From DATFQE01 sp963738205 (lineage in GTDB: Bacteria > Actinomycetota > Thermoleophilia > Gaiellales > Gaiellaceae): DNA of 64,000 nucleotides. The DNA is taken from positions 28,443 to 92,442 of the forward strand of contig CAVTVQ010000008.1 in the NCBI GenBank assembly GCA_963738205.1, written 5' to 3'. The translations under genes and the position numbers were made by a program. The notes under the pieces are model-generated. The model was not told the DNA's origin and did no database searches. It worked only from the letters and a program-made list of their open reading frames with translations. Shown one piece after another: positions 1 through 8,001 of the stretch; position 1 is the stretch's first letter, and each line of letters begins with the position of its first letter.

Positions 1-168
1 GTTCGAGAACTCCCACGAGAACGTGAACCCGAAGTCGAACGACCCGCTCTGCAGCGACTGGTAGCCGAGGAAGCCGAGCGGGGCGAGGAAGAAGACCGCG
101 AGAAACGCCAGCCCCGGCGCCAGCAGCAGGTAGGGCGTGAGCCAGCGGTGACGGTGCAGGAAGCTCAC
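1..168 (-). CDS. potB: ABC transporter permease, polyamine type (partial, N-terminus)
   Basis: Only the first 56 codons are inside the window; the gene runs off the left edge. The GTG start at 168 lies 4 bases beyond the stop of the preceding binding-protein gene. The visible protein has a short basic N-terminus (VSFLHRHRW) followed by one long hydrophobic segment, rich in Leu, Ala and Phe, that would be the first membrane helix. Position directly after a potA-potD pair, on the same strand, suggests the membrane subunit of that spermidine/putrescine-type importer. The family assignment rests on context and on the N-terminal pattern, because the diagnostic EAA loop is outside the window. Confidence 0.75.
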   Translation of the reverse strand, partial: MSFLHRHRWLTPYLLLAPGLAFLAVFFLAPLGFLGYQSLQSGSFDFGFTFSWEFSN

Positions 169-172
169 GCGA

Positions 173-1342
173 TCAGGAGCCGATCAGCGTCTGCCACTTC
201 TCGACGTAGTCCTGATTGTTGAGCGCCTCGGCGTCGAAGATCTTCACCTTCGACAGCGTGTCGGCATCCGGGAAGATCAGCGGGTTGCTTGCGAGCTTCG
301 GGTCGATCTTGGCGAGCTCTTCCTTGGCCCCCTTGACGGGCGACACGTAGTTGACGTACGCGGCGATCTTGGCGGCGACCTTCGGGTCGTAGACGAAGTT
401 CATGTAGGTCGACGCCGTGTAGACGTCCCCGCCGGTCGGGATCAGCATGTTGTCCGTCCAGATCATTCCGCCGGACTCGGCGAGGTTCCATTCGAGGTTC
501 TTGTTGTCGGCTGTGAGCTGGACGACGTCGCCCGACCACGACATGCAGGCGGCGAGATCGCCCTTCGAGAGCGGGCCGGTGTAGTCGTTGCCGGTGAACT
601 GGCGGATCTGGTCGTTCTTGACCGCCTTCTCGATCCGCTTGTACGCGCGGTCGAACGAGGCGTCGTCGACCTTGGTCGGGTCGTCGCCGTTCGCCTCCAT
701 CACCAGCCCCATCGAGTCGGCCATCTCGGTGAGGAAGGTGACCTTCCCCTTGAGGCTCTTGTCGTCGAGCAGCTGGTCGATCGAGGTGACCGGCTTCTTC
801 GTCAGCTGCAGGTTCGACGCGATGCCGGTCATGCCCGACTGCCAGGGCAGGCTGTACTCGCGGCTCGGGTCGAAGCTCGGGCTCTTGAGCGAGTCCTGCA
901 GGTTGGTGATGTTGGGGATCGCGCTCTTGTCGAGCTTCTCGGCCCAGCCCCGCTTGATCAGCACGCTCGGGAAGCGCGAGTTGTCGGTGAGCACGATGAT
1001 GTCTCGGTCGACCGACTGGCCCTGCGAGAGCGGCCGCTGGATCTTCCCGAAGTACGTGGCGTTGTCGTTGATGTCCTCGACGTACTTGACGCCGACGCCC
1101 GTCTTCTTCTTGAACTGCTCGAGCGTGGGACTCTTCTTGGTCTTGTCGTCGCGGTCGATGTAGAGCGTCCAGTTCGAGAACCGGAGCGTGCTCGCGAGCT
1201 CCTTCGCGGCGGTCGTGGTGCCCTCGGCTTCGCTGGCGCCGCTCCCGCCGCCGCACGCAGCCAGGAGTCCGGGCAGGGTGAGCGCGGTGCCACCGAGCGC
1301 CGCGCGGCGCAGCAGCTCGAGACGCGTGAGCTGGTCGGTCAT
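173..1342 (-). CDS. potD: polyamine ABC transporter substrate-binding lipoprotein (PotD-like)
   Basis: A 389-residue extracellular binding protein of the spermidine/putrescine (PotD) family. The N-terminus has paired arginines at 12-13, a hydrophobic stretch and a lipobox ending LLAAC with the lipidated Cys at about residue 30, followed by a Gly/Ser linker. It would therefore be anchored to the outer face of the membrane; the RR pair also allows Tat export. The mature part has the family features FSNWTLYID near the start of the fold and a C-terminal YVEKWQTLIG. The ATG overlaps the stop of the upstream ATPase gene by ATGA, so the two are translationally coupled. This is the second binding protein of the island; the two copies differ enough to suggest different ligands. 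Confidence 0.88.
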   Translation of the reverse strand: MTDQLTRLELLRRAALGGTALTLPGLLAACGGGSGASEAEGTTTAAKELASTLRFSNWTLYIDRDDKTKKSPTLEQFKKKTGVGVKYVEDINDNATYFGKIQRPLSQGQSVDRDIIVLTDNSRFPSVLIKRGWAEKLDKSAIPNITNLQDSLKSPSFDPSREYSLPWQSGMTGIASNLQLTKKPVTSIDQLLDDKSLKGKVTFLTEMADSMGLVMEANGDDPTKVDDASFDRAYKRIEKAVKNDQIRQFTGNDYTGPLSKGDLAACMSWSGDVVQLTADNKNLEWNLAESGGMIWTDNMLIPTGGDVYTASTYMNFVYDPKVAAKIAAYVNYVSPVKGAKEELAKIDPKLASNPLIFPDADTLSKVKIFDAEALNNQDYVEKWQTLIGS

Positions 1343-2460
1343 GCAGAGTCCTCCTCGGTGTAGTCGACGACGAAGGCGGCTTCAGGGGCAAAGGTGAGCT
1401 CCACCGGCAGGCCGGTCGCGACGGCGTTCGCGCCCGGCTCGGCGTTCTGGACGTAGACCATCAGCCGACCGGAGGGCGTGTCGACGACGTACTGCGTCGC
1501 GACGCCGACGTACGCGCTCTCGACGACGGTCCCGGCCACGCGGTTCGCGCCTTCCCGAGCGCCGAAACCGAGCTTCTCGGGCCTGATGCCGACCGCGACG
1601 CGGGACGCGCCAGGTGGCATGGCCTCCCCCGGCACCTGCACCTCGCCGCCGCCGTCGAGCCGGATGATGCCGCCGCCGGCGACCGTGCCCGGCAGCAGGT
1701 TCGAGGCGCCCAGGAAGCGGGCGACGAACGCGGTGCGCGGCTTCTCGTACAGCTCGGTCGGCGAGCCCAGCTGCTCGATGCGCCCTTTGTTCATCACCGC
1801 GATCTGGTCGGCCATCGTCATCGCCTCTTCCTGGTCGTGCGTGACGTGGACGAAGGTGATCCCCATCTCGTGCTGGAGCCCCTTTAGCTCGAGCTGCATC
1901 TGCTTGCGCAGCTTGAGGTCGAGGGCGCCGAGCGGCTCGTCGAGCAGGAGCACCTGAGGCTTGTTCACGAGCGCGCGCGCGAGGGCGACGCGCTGCTGCT
2001 GGCCGCCGGACAGCTGGCGCGGCTTGCGCTTCTCGACGCCCTCGAGGTCGACGAGGCTGAGGATCTCGCGCACGCGGCCGTCGAGCTGCGGCCCCTTCAG
2101 GCCCTTGCGCCGCAGTCCGAACGCGACGTTCTCGGCGATGTTCAGGTGCGGGAAGAGCGCGTAGCTCTGGAACACCGTGTTGACGTCCCGCTTGTAGGGC
2201 GGCAGGCCGGTTACGCCCTGGTCGCCGAGGTAGATCGCACCTGCGTCCGGCTCCTCGAAGCCGCCGATCATCCGCAGCGTGGTCGTCTTGCCGCACCCGG
2301 ATGGGCCGAGCAGCGCGAAGAACGAGCCGTGCGGAATCTCGACGCTGACGTCGTCCACGGCGACGACGTCGTCGAAGCGCTTCGTGATGCGGTCCAGCCT
2401 GACGTCCGCCGGAACCGCGGCCGCTGCGGCTTCGTCCTGCTGGCGTTCCTTGAGGCTCAA
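1339..2460 (-). CDS. potA: polyamine ABC transporter ATP-binding protein (PotA-like)
   Basis: Energising subunit of a polyamine importer, 373 residues. Walker A GPSGCGKT is at about 52-59, the ABC signature LSGGQ at about 150-154, Walker B LLLDEP at about 171-176, followed by the H-loop (VTHDQ) and a C-terminal TOBE domain typical of PotA. I place the start at TTG 2460, which overlaps the stop of the upstream aldehyde dehydrogenase (TTGA). No ATG or GTG in frame lies between that point and the conserved ABC core, although the frame stays open far upstream. It ends in an ATGA overlap with the binding protein. Aldehyde dehydrogenase, potA, potD and potB thus read as one transcription unit. Confidence 0.88.
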   Translation of the reverse strand: MSLKERQQDEAAAAAVPADVRLDRITKRFDDVVAVDDVSVEIPHGSFFALLGPSGCGKTTTLRMIGGFEEPDAGAIYLGDQGVTGLPPYKRDVNTVFQSYALFPHLNIAENVAFGLRRKGLKGPQLDGRVREILSLVDLEGVEKRKPRQLSGGQQQRVALARALVNKPQVLLLDEPLGALDLKLRKQMQLELKGLQHEMGITFVHVTHDQEEAMTMADQIAVMNKGRIEQLGSPTELYEKPRTAFVARFLGASNLLPGTVAGGGIIRLDGGGEVQVPGEAMPPGASRVAVGIRPEKLGFGAREGANRVAGTVVESAYVGVATQYVVDTPSGRLMVYVQNAEPGANAVATGLPVELTFAPEAAFVVDYTEEDSA

Positions 2461-3893
2461 TCCAGCTTGGCCATGACGTGCTTGATCTGGGTGTAGTCCT
2501 CGAGCGAGTACATCGAGAGGTCCTTCCCGTAGCCGGACTGCTTGTAGCCGCCGTGCGGCATCTCCGAAACCAGCGGGATGTGGTCGTTGATCCAGACGGT
2601 GCCGAACTCGAGCTTCCGAGCAGCGTTGAGCGCCCTCGAGATGTCGCGCGTGAAGACCGAGGCGGCGAGCCCGTACGGAACGTCGTTGGCCCACTCGAGC
2701 GCCTGGTCGTCGTCGGCGAAACGCTGCACGGTGACGACCGGGCCGAACACCTCGCGCTGCACGATCTCGTCGGTCTGCTCGACGCCGGTGACGACGGCCG
2801 GCTTGACGAAGAAGCCGCGGTCGCCGTTCGTCCCGCCGCCCGTGAGCACATTGGCTCCCTTGGCGCGGTCGAGGAAGCCGAGCACGCGGTCCTGTTGCGC
2901 CTTCGAGATCACCGGGCCCATCTCGATCTCGTCGCCCTCGGCGGGATCGCCGACGTGGAGCGACTCGACTGCCGGCACCAGCTCCTCGAGCAGGCGGTCG
3001 TAGATCTTCGGGCCGGCGACCACGCGCGAGGCGGCGGTGCAGTCCTGGCCGGAGTTCCAGTAGCCGCCGATCTTGATCGCCTCGGCCACCTGGGCCGGGT
3101 CGGCGTCGTCGAACACGATCACGGGCGCCTTGCCTCCGAGCTCGAGGTGGACGCGCTTGAGGGTCTCGGCCGCGGTACGCGCGATCTCCTTGCCGGTGGC
3201 GACGTCGCCGGTGAGCGAGACGAGCCGCACGTCCGGGTGGCGCACGATCCCCGCTCCGACAGGCTCTCCATCGCCCGTGATTACGTTCAGGACACCCGGG
3301 GGGATCACGTCGGCGGCCAGCTGGGCGAAGCGAAGCGTCGAGAGCGGCGTCTGCTCCGACGGCTTCAGCACCGAGACGTTGCCGGCGGCCAACGCGGGCG
3401 CGAACTTCCACACGGCCATCATCAGCGGGTAGTTCCACGGCGCGATCTGGCCGACGATCCCGATCGGCTCCCGCCTGATCATCGACGTGTAGCCCTTCAT
3501 GTACTCGCCTGCCGCGCGGCCCTCGAGGATACGGGCCGCGCCGGCGAAGAAGCGGATGTTGTCCGAGCTCACAGGCATCTCGTCGCGCGCGTACGAAAGC
3601 GGCTTGCCGACGTTCTGCGACTCGATCTGCGCGAGCTCCTCGCCGTGCTCGTCCAGCAGGTCGGCCAGCTTGAGCAGCACCTCGGCCCGCTCGGCGGGCG
3701 TCGTCTCGCGCCACTGGGGCCAGGCGCGCTTGGCCGCCTCGACCGCGCGGTCGACATCGGCCTGCGAGCCCTGCGGCACCTCGGCGATCGTCTCGCCCGT
3801 CGCCGGGTTGACGATCTCAGCCGTGTCTCCCTCGACGGCATCGACCCACTCGCCGCCGACGAAGTTCTGGTAGCGCGCAACCGTGACGCTCAT
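2457..3893 (-). CDS. gamma-aminobutyraldehyde dehydrogenase-type aldehyde dehydrogenase
   Basis: NAD-dependent aldehyde dehydrogenase of 478 residues, full length for the family. The fold is complete: N-terminal QNFVGGEWV, NAD-binding APWNYPLMMAVWK, the general-base Glu in HLELGGKAP (about residue 250) and the nucleophilic Cys in SGQDCTAASR (about 280). The C-terminal WINDHIPLVSEMPHGGYKQ block is characteristic of gamma-aminobutyraldehyde/betaine-aldehyde type enzymes (PatD/YdcW). The expected step is 4-aminobutanal to GABA, which fits the gabT and polyamine transporter neighbours. The ATG is preceded by GGAGG seven bases upstream. A promoter-like -35/-10 pair lies in the 110-base gap before it, so the gene may have its own start of transcription. 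Confidence 0.85.
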   Translation of the reverse strand: MSVTVARYQNFVGGEWVDAVEGDTAEIVNPATGETIAEVPQGSQADVDRAVEAAKRAWPQWRETTPAERAEVLLKLADLLDEHGEELAQIESQNVGKPLSYARDEMPVSSDNIRFFAGAARILEGRAAGEYMKGYTSMIRREPIGIVGQIAPWNYPLMMAVWKFAPALAAGNVSVLKPSEQTPLSTLRFAQLAADVIPPGVLNVITGDGEPVGAGIVRHPDVRLVSLTGDVATGKEIARTAAETLKRVHLELGGKAPVIVFDDADPAQVAEAIKIGGYWNSGQDCTAASRVVAGPKIYDRLLEELVPAVESLHVGDPAEGDEIEMGPVISKAQQDRVLGFLDRAKGANVLTGGGTNGDRGFFVKPAVVTGVEQTDEIVQREVFGPVVTVQRFADDDQALEWANDVPYGLAASVFTRDISRALNAARKLEFGTVWINDHIPLVSEMPHGGYKQSGYGKDLSMYSLEDYTQIKHVMAKLD

Positions 3894-3923
3894 GGGGATA
3901 CCTCCGGGTTGATCAGCGAGGCG

Positions 3924-3952
3924 AGCGTAACCCTGCCAAATGGTCGGGACAA
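3924..3952 (-). promoter_or_regulatory. putative promoter of the aldehyde dehydrogenase-potA-potD unit
   Basis: On the minus strand TTGTCC (3952-3947) is separated by exactly 17 bases from TACGCT (3929-3924). The -10 fits the TANNNT pattern seen elsewhere in this window. A leader of about 25 bases with a good GGAGG then precedes the ATG at 3893. The call rests on sequence pattern only. Confidence 0.5.
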
Positions 3953-3984
3953 GGTGGAACGAACGGCCGAGGCGCAGCGCGATT

Positions 3985-4003
3985 TTTGGACATCATGGCC
4001 AAA
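3985..4003. promoter_or_regulatory. imperfect palindrome, possible operator
   Basis: TTTGGAC and GGCCAAA face each other across five bases (ATCAT), with one mismatch in the arms. The element sits directly after the potC stop codon and upstream of the promoter at 3924-3952. A related CCATTTGGC half occurs again inside the spacer of that promoter. A regulator acting on the polyamine genes, for example the PucR protein encoded at 11.0 kb, is a possible ligand; this is inference. Confidence 0.3.
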
Positions 4004-4813
4004 TTATCGCCCGCCGCCCGGCACTCCCGTTGCGGCGCCGCGACCGAGCCGCTGAGCCAGGTAGACCGGGATGATCGAGGCGACGATCACGAACAGCGCC
4101 ACCACGTTGACGATCGGCTGCTCGATCGGACGGAAGAGGTTGGCGAAGATCCAGATCGGCAGCGTCTGCTGCGCGCCCGACGTGAAGACCGTCACCACCA
4201 CCTCGTCGAACGAGAGCGCGAAGGCCAGCAGCCCGCCGGCGAGCAGCGCTGTCCGCATCTGGGGGAAGGTCACGTAGCGGAACGTCTGCCAGGCGTCCGC
4301 GCCGAGATCGGAGGACGCCTCTTCGAGCGAGCCGGCCAGCCGGCGCAGGCGCGCAGCCGCGTTGTTGTAGACGACCACGATGCAGAAGGTGGCGTGGCCG
4401 ATGATGATGGTCAGCAGGCCGAAGTCGAGGCCGATGGTCGTGTACGTCGTCTGCAGCGCCAGGCCGGTGACGATGCCGGGCAGGGCGATCGGCAGGATGA
4501 CCAGGAGCGAGATCGTCTCGCGGCCGAAGAAGCGGTACCGGGACAGAGCGAGCGACACGAGCGTCCCGAGCACGAGCGCGACGGACGTGGCGCCGATGGC
4601 GGCGAGCAACGAGGTCAAGAGTGCTTCGCGCACGTCCTCGTTGTGGTACGCGACCGAGAACCACTTCGTCGAGAAGTTCTCGATCGGCCAGCTCTGCGTG
4701 ACGCTCTGGTTGAAGGCGTAGAAGCCGATCAGGAGCAGCGGCAGGTACATGAACGCCAGCGTGACGCCGGCACCGAGCCGAAGGAGCAGGCGCGTGAGAC
4801 GGGACTCGACCAC
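4004..4813 (-). CDS. potC: polyamine ABC transporter permease (PotC-like)
   Basis: Inner-membrane permease of 269 residues with six predicted hydrophobic segments. The EAA loop that docks the ATPase is visible as EEASSDLGADAWQTFRYVTFP in the second half, followed by the family pattern LLAFALSFDEVVVTVF. The GTG start at 4813 overlaps the last base of the upstream potB stop (TAGTG), so the pair is translationally coupled. Together with potB (4813-5709), potD (5727-6920) and potA (6913-8001) it forms a complete importer of the spermidine/putrescine family. Confidence 0.88.
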   Translation of the reverse strand: MVESRLTRLLLRLGAGVTLAFMYLPLLLIGFYAFNQSVTQSWPIENFSTKWFSVAYHNEDVREALLTSLLAAIGATSVALVLGTLVSLALSRYRFFGRETISLLVILPIALPGIVTGLALQTTYTTIGLDFGLLTIIIGHATFCIVVVYNNAAARLRRLAGSLEEASSDLGADAWQTFRYVTFPQMRTALLAGGLLAFALSFDEVVVTVFTSGAQQTLPIWIFANLFRPIEQPIVNVVALFVIVASIIPVYLAQRLGRGAATGVPGGGR

Positions 4814-5709
4814 TACAGCGCCTCGAAGGCCTTCAGCCGCCTCGCGACCAGGATGTAGACGACCATCACCGCGATCGGCACGAGCGTGAACGCGGCCGCC
4901 ACCGGTAGGTTCGTGCCGCGCTGGTCGTAGATGACCGTGCCGATGAACTGCTGGCTCGTGATCAGGTCGGGCGCGATGTAGTCGCCCAGCGTCAGGGAGA
5001 ACGTGAAGATCGAGCCGGCGACCACCGCAGGGAACGCGAGCGGCAGCGTGACGCGGAGGAACGTCCGCAGGGAGCGTCCGCCGAGGTCGGCGGACGCCTC
5101 GAGGAGCGAGGAGGGGATCCGCTCCAGACCCGCATAGATGGGCAGGATCATGAACGGGAGCCACAGGTACGTGAAGACGAGCCAGAGCCCCACGGATGAG
5201 TAGCCGTCGAAGGTGAGGCCGAACGGGTCGAGCGCCCAGTTGACGACGCCCGAGCCGGAGAGGATCGTCCGCCACGCATAGGCCTTGACCAGGTAGCTGG
5301 CCCACAGCGGCATCAGCACCGCGACGACGAGCAGGTTCCGCGTGCGCGGCGATGCGACGCGCGCCATGTAGTACGCGATCGGAAAGGCGAGGACCGCGTC
5401 GGCGACCGTGACGAGCGCGGCCATCCGGATCGTGCGCCACGCGACCTCGCGATAGACCTCTTCCTCGAAGATCCGGCGGAAGTTGTCGAGCGTGTAGTCG
5501 TGGACGATCTCGGACGTGAACGGGTTCGTGTCCCAGAGCGAGGCGAGGAGCAGCACGAACAGCGACCCGCCGTAGCCGATGAGCAGCCACCCGATCGGCA
5601 CGGCAAGCAGCAGGAAGAGCCCCGCGCGCGGATGTCGGTAGAAGAACGTCGAGAGCCGCCGCCCCAGGGTTTCCCGGGGCGGCGGCTCCACGTACGGGGT
5701 CGAGGTCAC
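4813..5709 (-). CDS. potB: polyamine ABC transporter permease (PotB-like)
   Basis: Permease of 298 residues with a cytoplasmic proline-rich N-terminus, about six membrane segments and the EAA loop ASADLGGRSLRTFLRVTLPL in the second half. The sequence YTLDNFRRIFEE before the second membrane segment is typical of PotB/PotH proteins. It starts at GTG 5709, 17 bases after the binding-protein stop, and overlaps potC by one base. It would form the heterodimeric channel with PotC in the membrane and be driven by the PotA at 6913-8001. Confidence 0.87.
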   Translation of the reverse strand: MTSTPYVEPPPRETLGRRLSTFFYRHPRAGLFLLLAVPIGWLLIGYGGSLFVLLLASLWDTNPFTSEIVHDYTLDNFRRIFEEEVYREVAWRTIRMAALVTVADAVLAFPIAYYMARVASPRTRNLLVVAVLMPLWASYLVKAYAWRTILSGSGVVNWALDPFGLTFDGYSSVGLWLVFTYLWLPFMILPIYAGLERIPSSLLEASADLGGRSLRTFLRVTLPLAFPAVVAGSIFTFSLTLGDYIAPDLITSQQFIGTVIYDQRGTNLPVAAAFTLVPIAVMVVYILVARRLKAFEAL

Positions 5710-5726
5710 GAGCCCGGCGGATTCGG

Positions 5727-6920
5727 CTAGCCGCGAATCTCCGTCCAGGCGTTCACCCAGTCCTCCTGGGTCTTGCAGGTTCCGCCCTCACCGCCACAGT
5801 CCTCGGTGGGCGTCGTCCAGTAGTAGACGTCGTCCCACCACGACTCGTCCGAGGCGTGGAACTCGTCGCAGTGGTTCTTGTTCTTCGTCAGATCGCACGC
5901 CTTCAGGTTGACCGGCGCCTCTCCGAAGCCCTCGGCCACGGCCGCCTGCGCCGCCGGCGAGATCATGTGATCCATCCAGAGGTACATGCAGTTCGGGTGC
6001 TGCGCCTTGGAATAGATCATCCAGGTGTCCGACCAGCCCGTCGTGCCTTCCTTGGGCTTCACGCCCTCGACGGGCTTCTTGTCGCCCTTGAGGATGTTCA
6101 CCTGGATCGGCCACGTCGTGCCGATCACGACATCCTTGTTCGCGTACGACTGGATCTGCTTCGCGTAGTCGGCCCACCATTCGCCCACGTTCGGAGCGAG
6201 CCCCTTCAGCAGGTCGACGGAGGCCTGGAACTGCTCGTCGTTCAGCTGGTAGGGGTTGTCGATGCCGAGCTCGGGCTTCGTCGCCTTCAAGTAGAGCGCA
6301 GCGTCGGCGATGAAGATCGAGTCGTCGTAGATCGAGATCTTGCCCTTGCTGGGCGTGCTCGGGTCCCAGATCGCCCCCCAGCTGTCGGGTGCAGGTGTGA
6401 CCGCGTCCGTCCGCCACGCGAGCAGGTTCGGCCCACGTCCGTGGGGCACGCCGTACGGTTGGTCGTCCCTCGAGTTGTAGTCCTGGTTCTTGATCCCCTC
6501 CTGGACGTCCGCGTAGTTCGGGATCAGATCCGTGTTCACCGGTGCGACGTCGCCCCGCTCCATCATGCGGACGCTCGCGTTCCCGGAGGCGGAGACGCCG
6601 TCGTACTGGCCAGACGTGACGAGCGCGACCATGTCGTCGGACGTCGCCCCGTCCTTCGTCTTCACCGCGCAGCCGGTCTGCTGCTGGAACTCCTTGGTCA
6701 GCTGCGCGTAGCCGGGCCACTGGACCAGGTTGACCTGGCCCTCCTCACGCGCCTTCTCCTTGATCTCGTCGAGGCTGCCGCCGAGACCCTCGATGGCGGT
6801 GTCGCCACCGGAGCCGCCGGCCTCATCGTCCCCGCCGCAGCTCGCGGCCGCGAAGGCCAGCGCGATCAGCAGCGCTGCAAGAGCGGCGGGGCGCGCCCAA
6901 CCTCTCGGGTGTTCAGTCAT
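5727..6920 (-). CDS. potD: polyamine ABC transporter substrate-binding lipoprotein (PotD-like)
   Basis: Extracellular binding protein of 397 residues from the ATG at 6920. I chose this start over the in-frame codon 36 bases upstream because GGAGGAGACGA precedes it directly and the signal peptide then has normal length. The signal runs through a hydrophobic Ala/Leu stretch to a lipobox (AAASC, Cys at about 28), followed by a GGDDEAGGSGG linker. The mature domain carries GQVNLVQWPGYAQ near its start and several aromatic residues expected in a polyamine pocket. It overlaps the upstream potA stop by 8 bases. It is clearly diverged from the binding protein at 173-1342. Confidence 0.88.
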   Translation of the reverse strand: MTEHPRGWARPAALAALLIALAFAAASCGGDDEAGGSGGDTAIEGLGGSLDEIKEKAREEGQVNLVQWPGYAQLTKEFQQQTGCAVKTKDGATSDDMVALVTSGQYDGVSASGNASVRMMERGDVAPVNTDLIPNYADVQEGIKNQDYNSRDDQPYGVPHGRGPNLLAWRTDAVTPAPDSWGAIWDPSTPSKGKISIYDDSIFIADAALYLKATKPELGIDNPYQLNDEQFQASVDLLKGLAPNVGEWWADYAKQIQSYANKDVVIGTTWPIQVNILKGDKKPVEGVKPKEGTTGWSDTWMIYSKAQHPNCMYLWMDHMISPAAQAAVAEGFGEAPVNLKACDLTKNKNHCDEFHASDESWWDDVYYWTTPTEDCGGEGGTCKTQEDWVNAWTEIRG

Positions 6921-8001
6921 TCGTCTCCTCCATTTCTCCCCCCGGTTCGATTGCATAGGTGTGCTCGGGCCGCCACTCCAGGCGGACGCGACGGCCGCGG
7001 GCCTCGAGCACTTCGGTCGAGGACGTCTCCAGGTTCTGGCGGACGACCATCAGCGCGCCGCCGTCGTCGAGGTCGACGACGTAGCGGGTGACCATCCCCA
7101 CGTAGACGACATCGCGGATCCGACCGTCCTCCACATGGGCCCCGGTGGCCGGCTCGGCTCCTGCCGCGAGGAGGCGGATCTTCTCCGGCCGCACGGTGAC
7201 GCGGCTCGGCTTCCCGTCCAGGACGCGGTCGAGCACGTTGGAGACGCCGACGAAGCCGGCGACGAACTCGCTCTCCGGGCGCTCGTAGACGGTCGCCGGC
7301 GGCCCGACCTGCTCGATCCTTCCCTCGTTGAAGACGGCGAGGCGGTCGCTCATCGTGAGCGCTTCCTCCTGGTCGTGGGTCACGTAGAGGAACGTGATGC
7401 CGACGTCCTCCTGGATGCCTTTGAGCTCGATCTGCATCTGCTGGCGGAGCTTCAGGTCGAGGGCGCCGAGCGGCTCGTCCAGGAGCAGCACCTGCGGCCG
7501 GTTGACGATCGCCCGGGCCAGGGCGACGCGCTGCCGCTGTCCGCCCGAGAGCTGCCCAGGCTTGCGCTCGCCGAAGCCGGTGAGCCGTACCATTTCGAGC
7601 GCCTCGTCGACCCTTCGCCGGCGCTCGGGCCGCGGGACCTTCTTCACCCGCAGGCCGTAGGCAACGTTGTCCGACACGCTCATGTGCGGAAACAGCGCGT
7701 AGTCCTGGAAGACGGTGTTCACGTTGCGCGCAAACGGCGGCACGCCCGTCACGTCCTTGCCGCCGAGCAGGATCCGGCCCGAGTCGGGCTGCTCGAAGCC
7801 GGCGATCAGTCGCAGCGTCGTCGTCTTGCCCGACCCGCTCGGGCCGAGCATCGTGAAGAACTCGCCGGCCCGCACCAGCAGGTCGACGCCGTTGACCGCT
7901 GCGACTTCCCCGTACGACTTGTAGGCGGAGACGACCTCGACGTCGGCCGGTCGCGCTTCGTCCGCGAGCGAACTAGACGCTGCCTGCACAGGCGTCGACA
8001 A
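6913..8001 (-). CDS. potA: polyamine ABC transporter ATP-binding protein (PotA-like)
   Basis: ATPase of 362 residues. Walker A GPSGSGKT is at about 53-60, signature LSGGQ at about 151-155, then Walker B LLLDEP, the H-loop VTHDQEE and a TOBE domain with VRPEKIRLL. I use TTG 8001 as the start because GGAGGG lies five bases upstream; GTG 7989 is the alternative. The start lies inside the 3-prime end of gabT, overlapping it by 29 bases, so uptake and GABA transamination are probably co-expressed. It is the second PotA of the island and pairs with potD 5727-6920, potB 4813-5709 and potC 4004-4813. Confidence 0.88.
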   Translation of the reverse strand: MSTPVQAASSSLADEARPADVEVVSAYKSYGEVAAVNGVDLLVRAGEFFTMLGPSGSGKTTTLRLIAGFEQPDSGRILLGGKDVTGVPPFARNVNTVFQDYALFPHMSVSDNVAYGLRVKKVPRPERRRRVDEALEMVRLTGFGERKPGQLSGGQRQRVALARAIVNRPQVLLLDEPLGALDLKLRQQMQIELKGIQEDVGITFLYVTHDQEEALTMSDRLAVFNEGRIEQVGPPATVYERPESEFVAGFVGVSNVLDRVLDGKPSRVTVRPEKIRLLAAGAEPATGAHVEDGRIRDVVYVGMVTRYVVDLDDGGALMVVRQNLETSSTEVLEARGRRVRLEWRPEHTYAIEPGGEMEETND

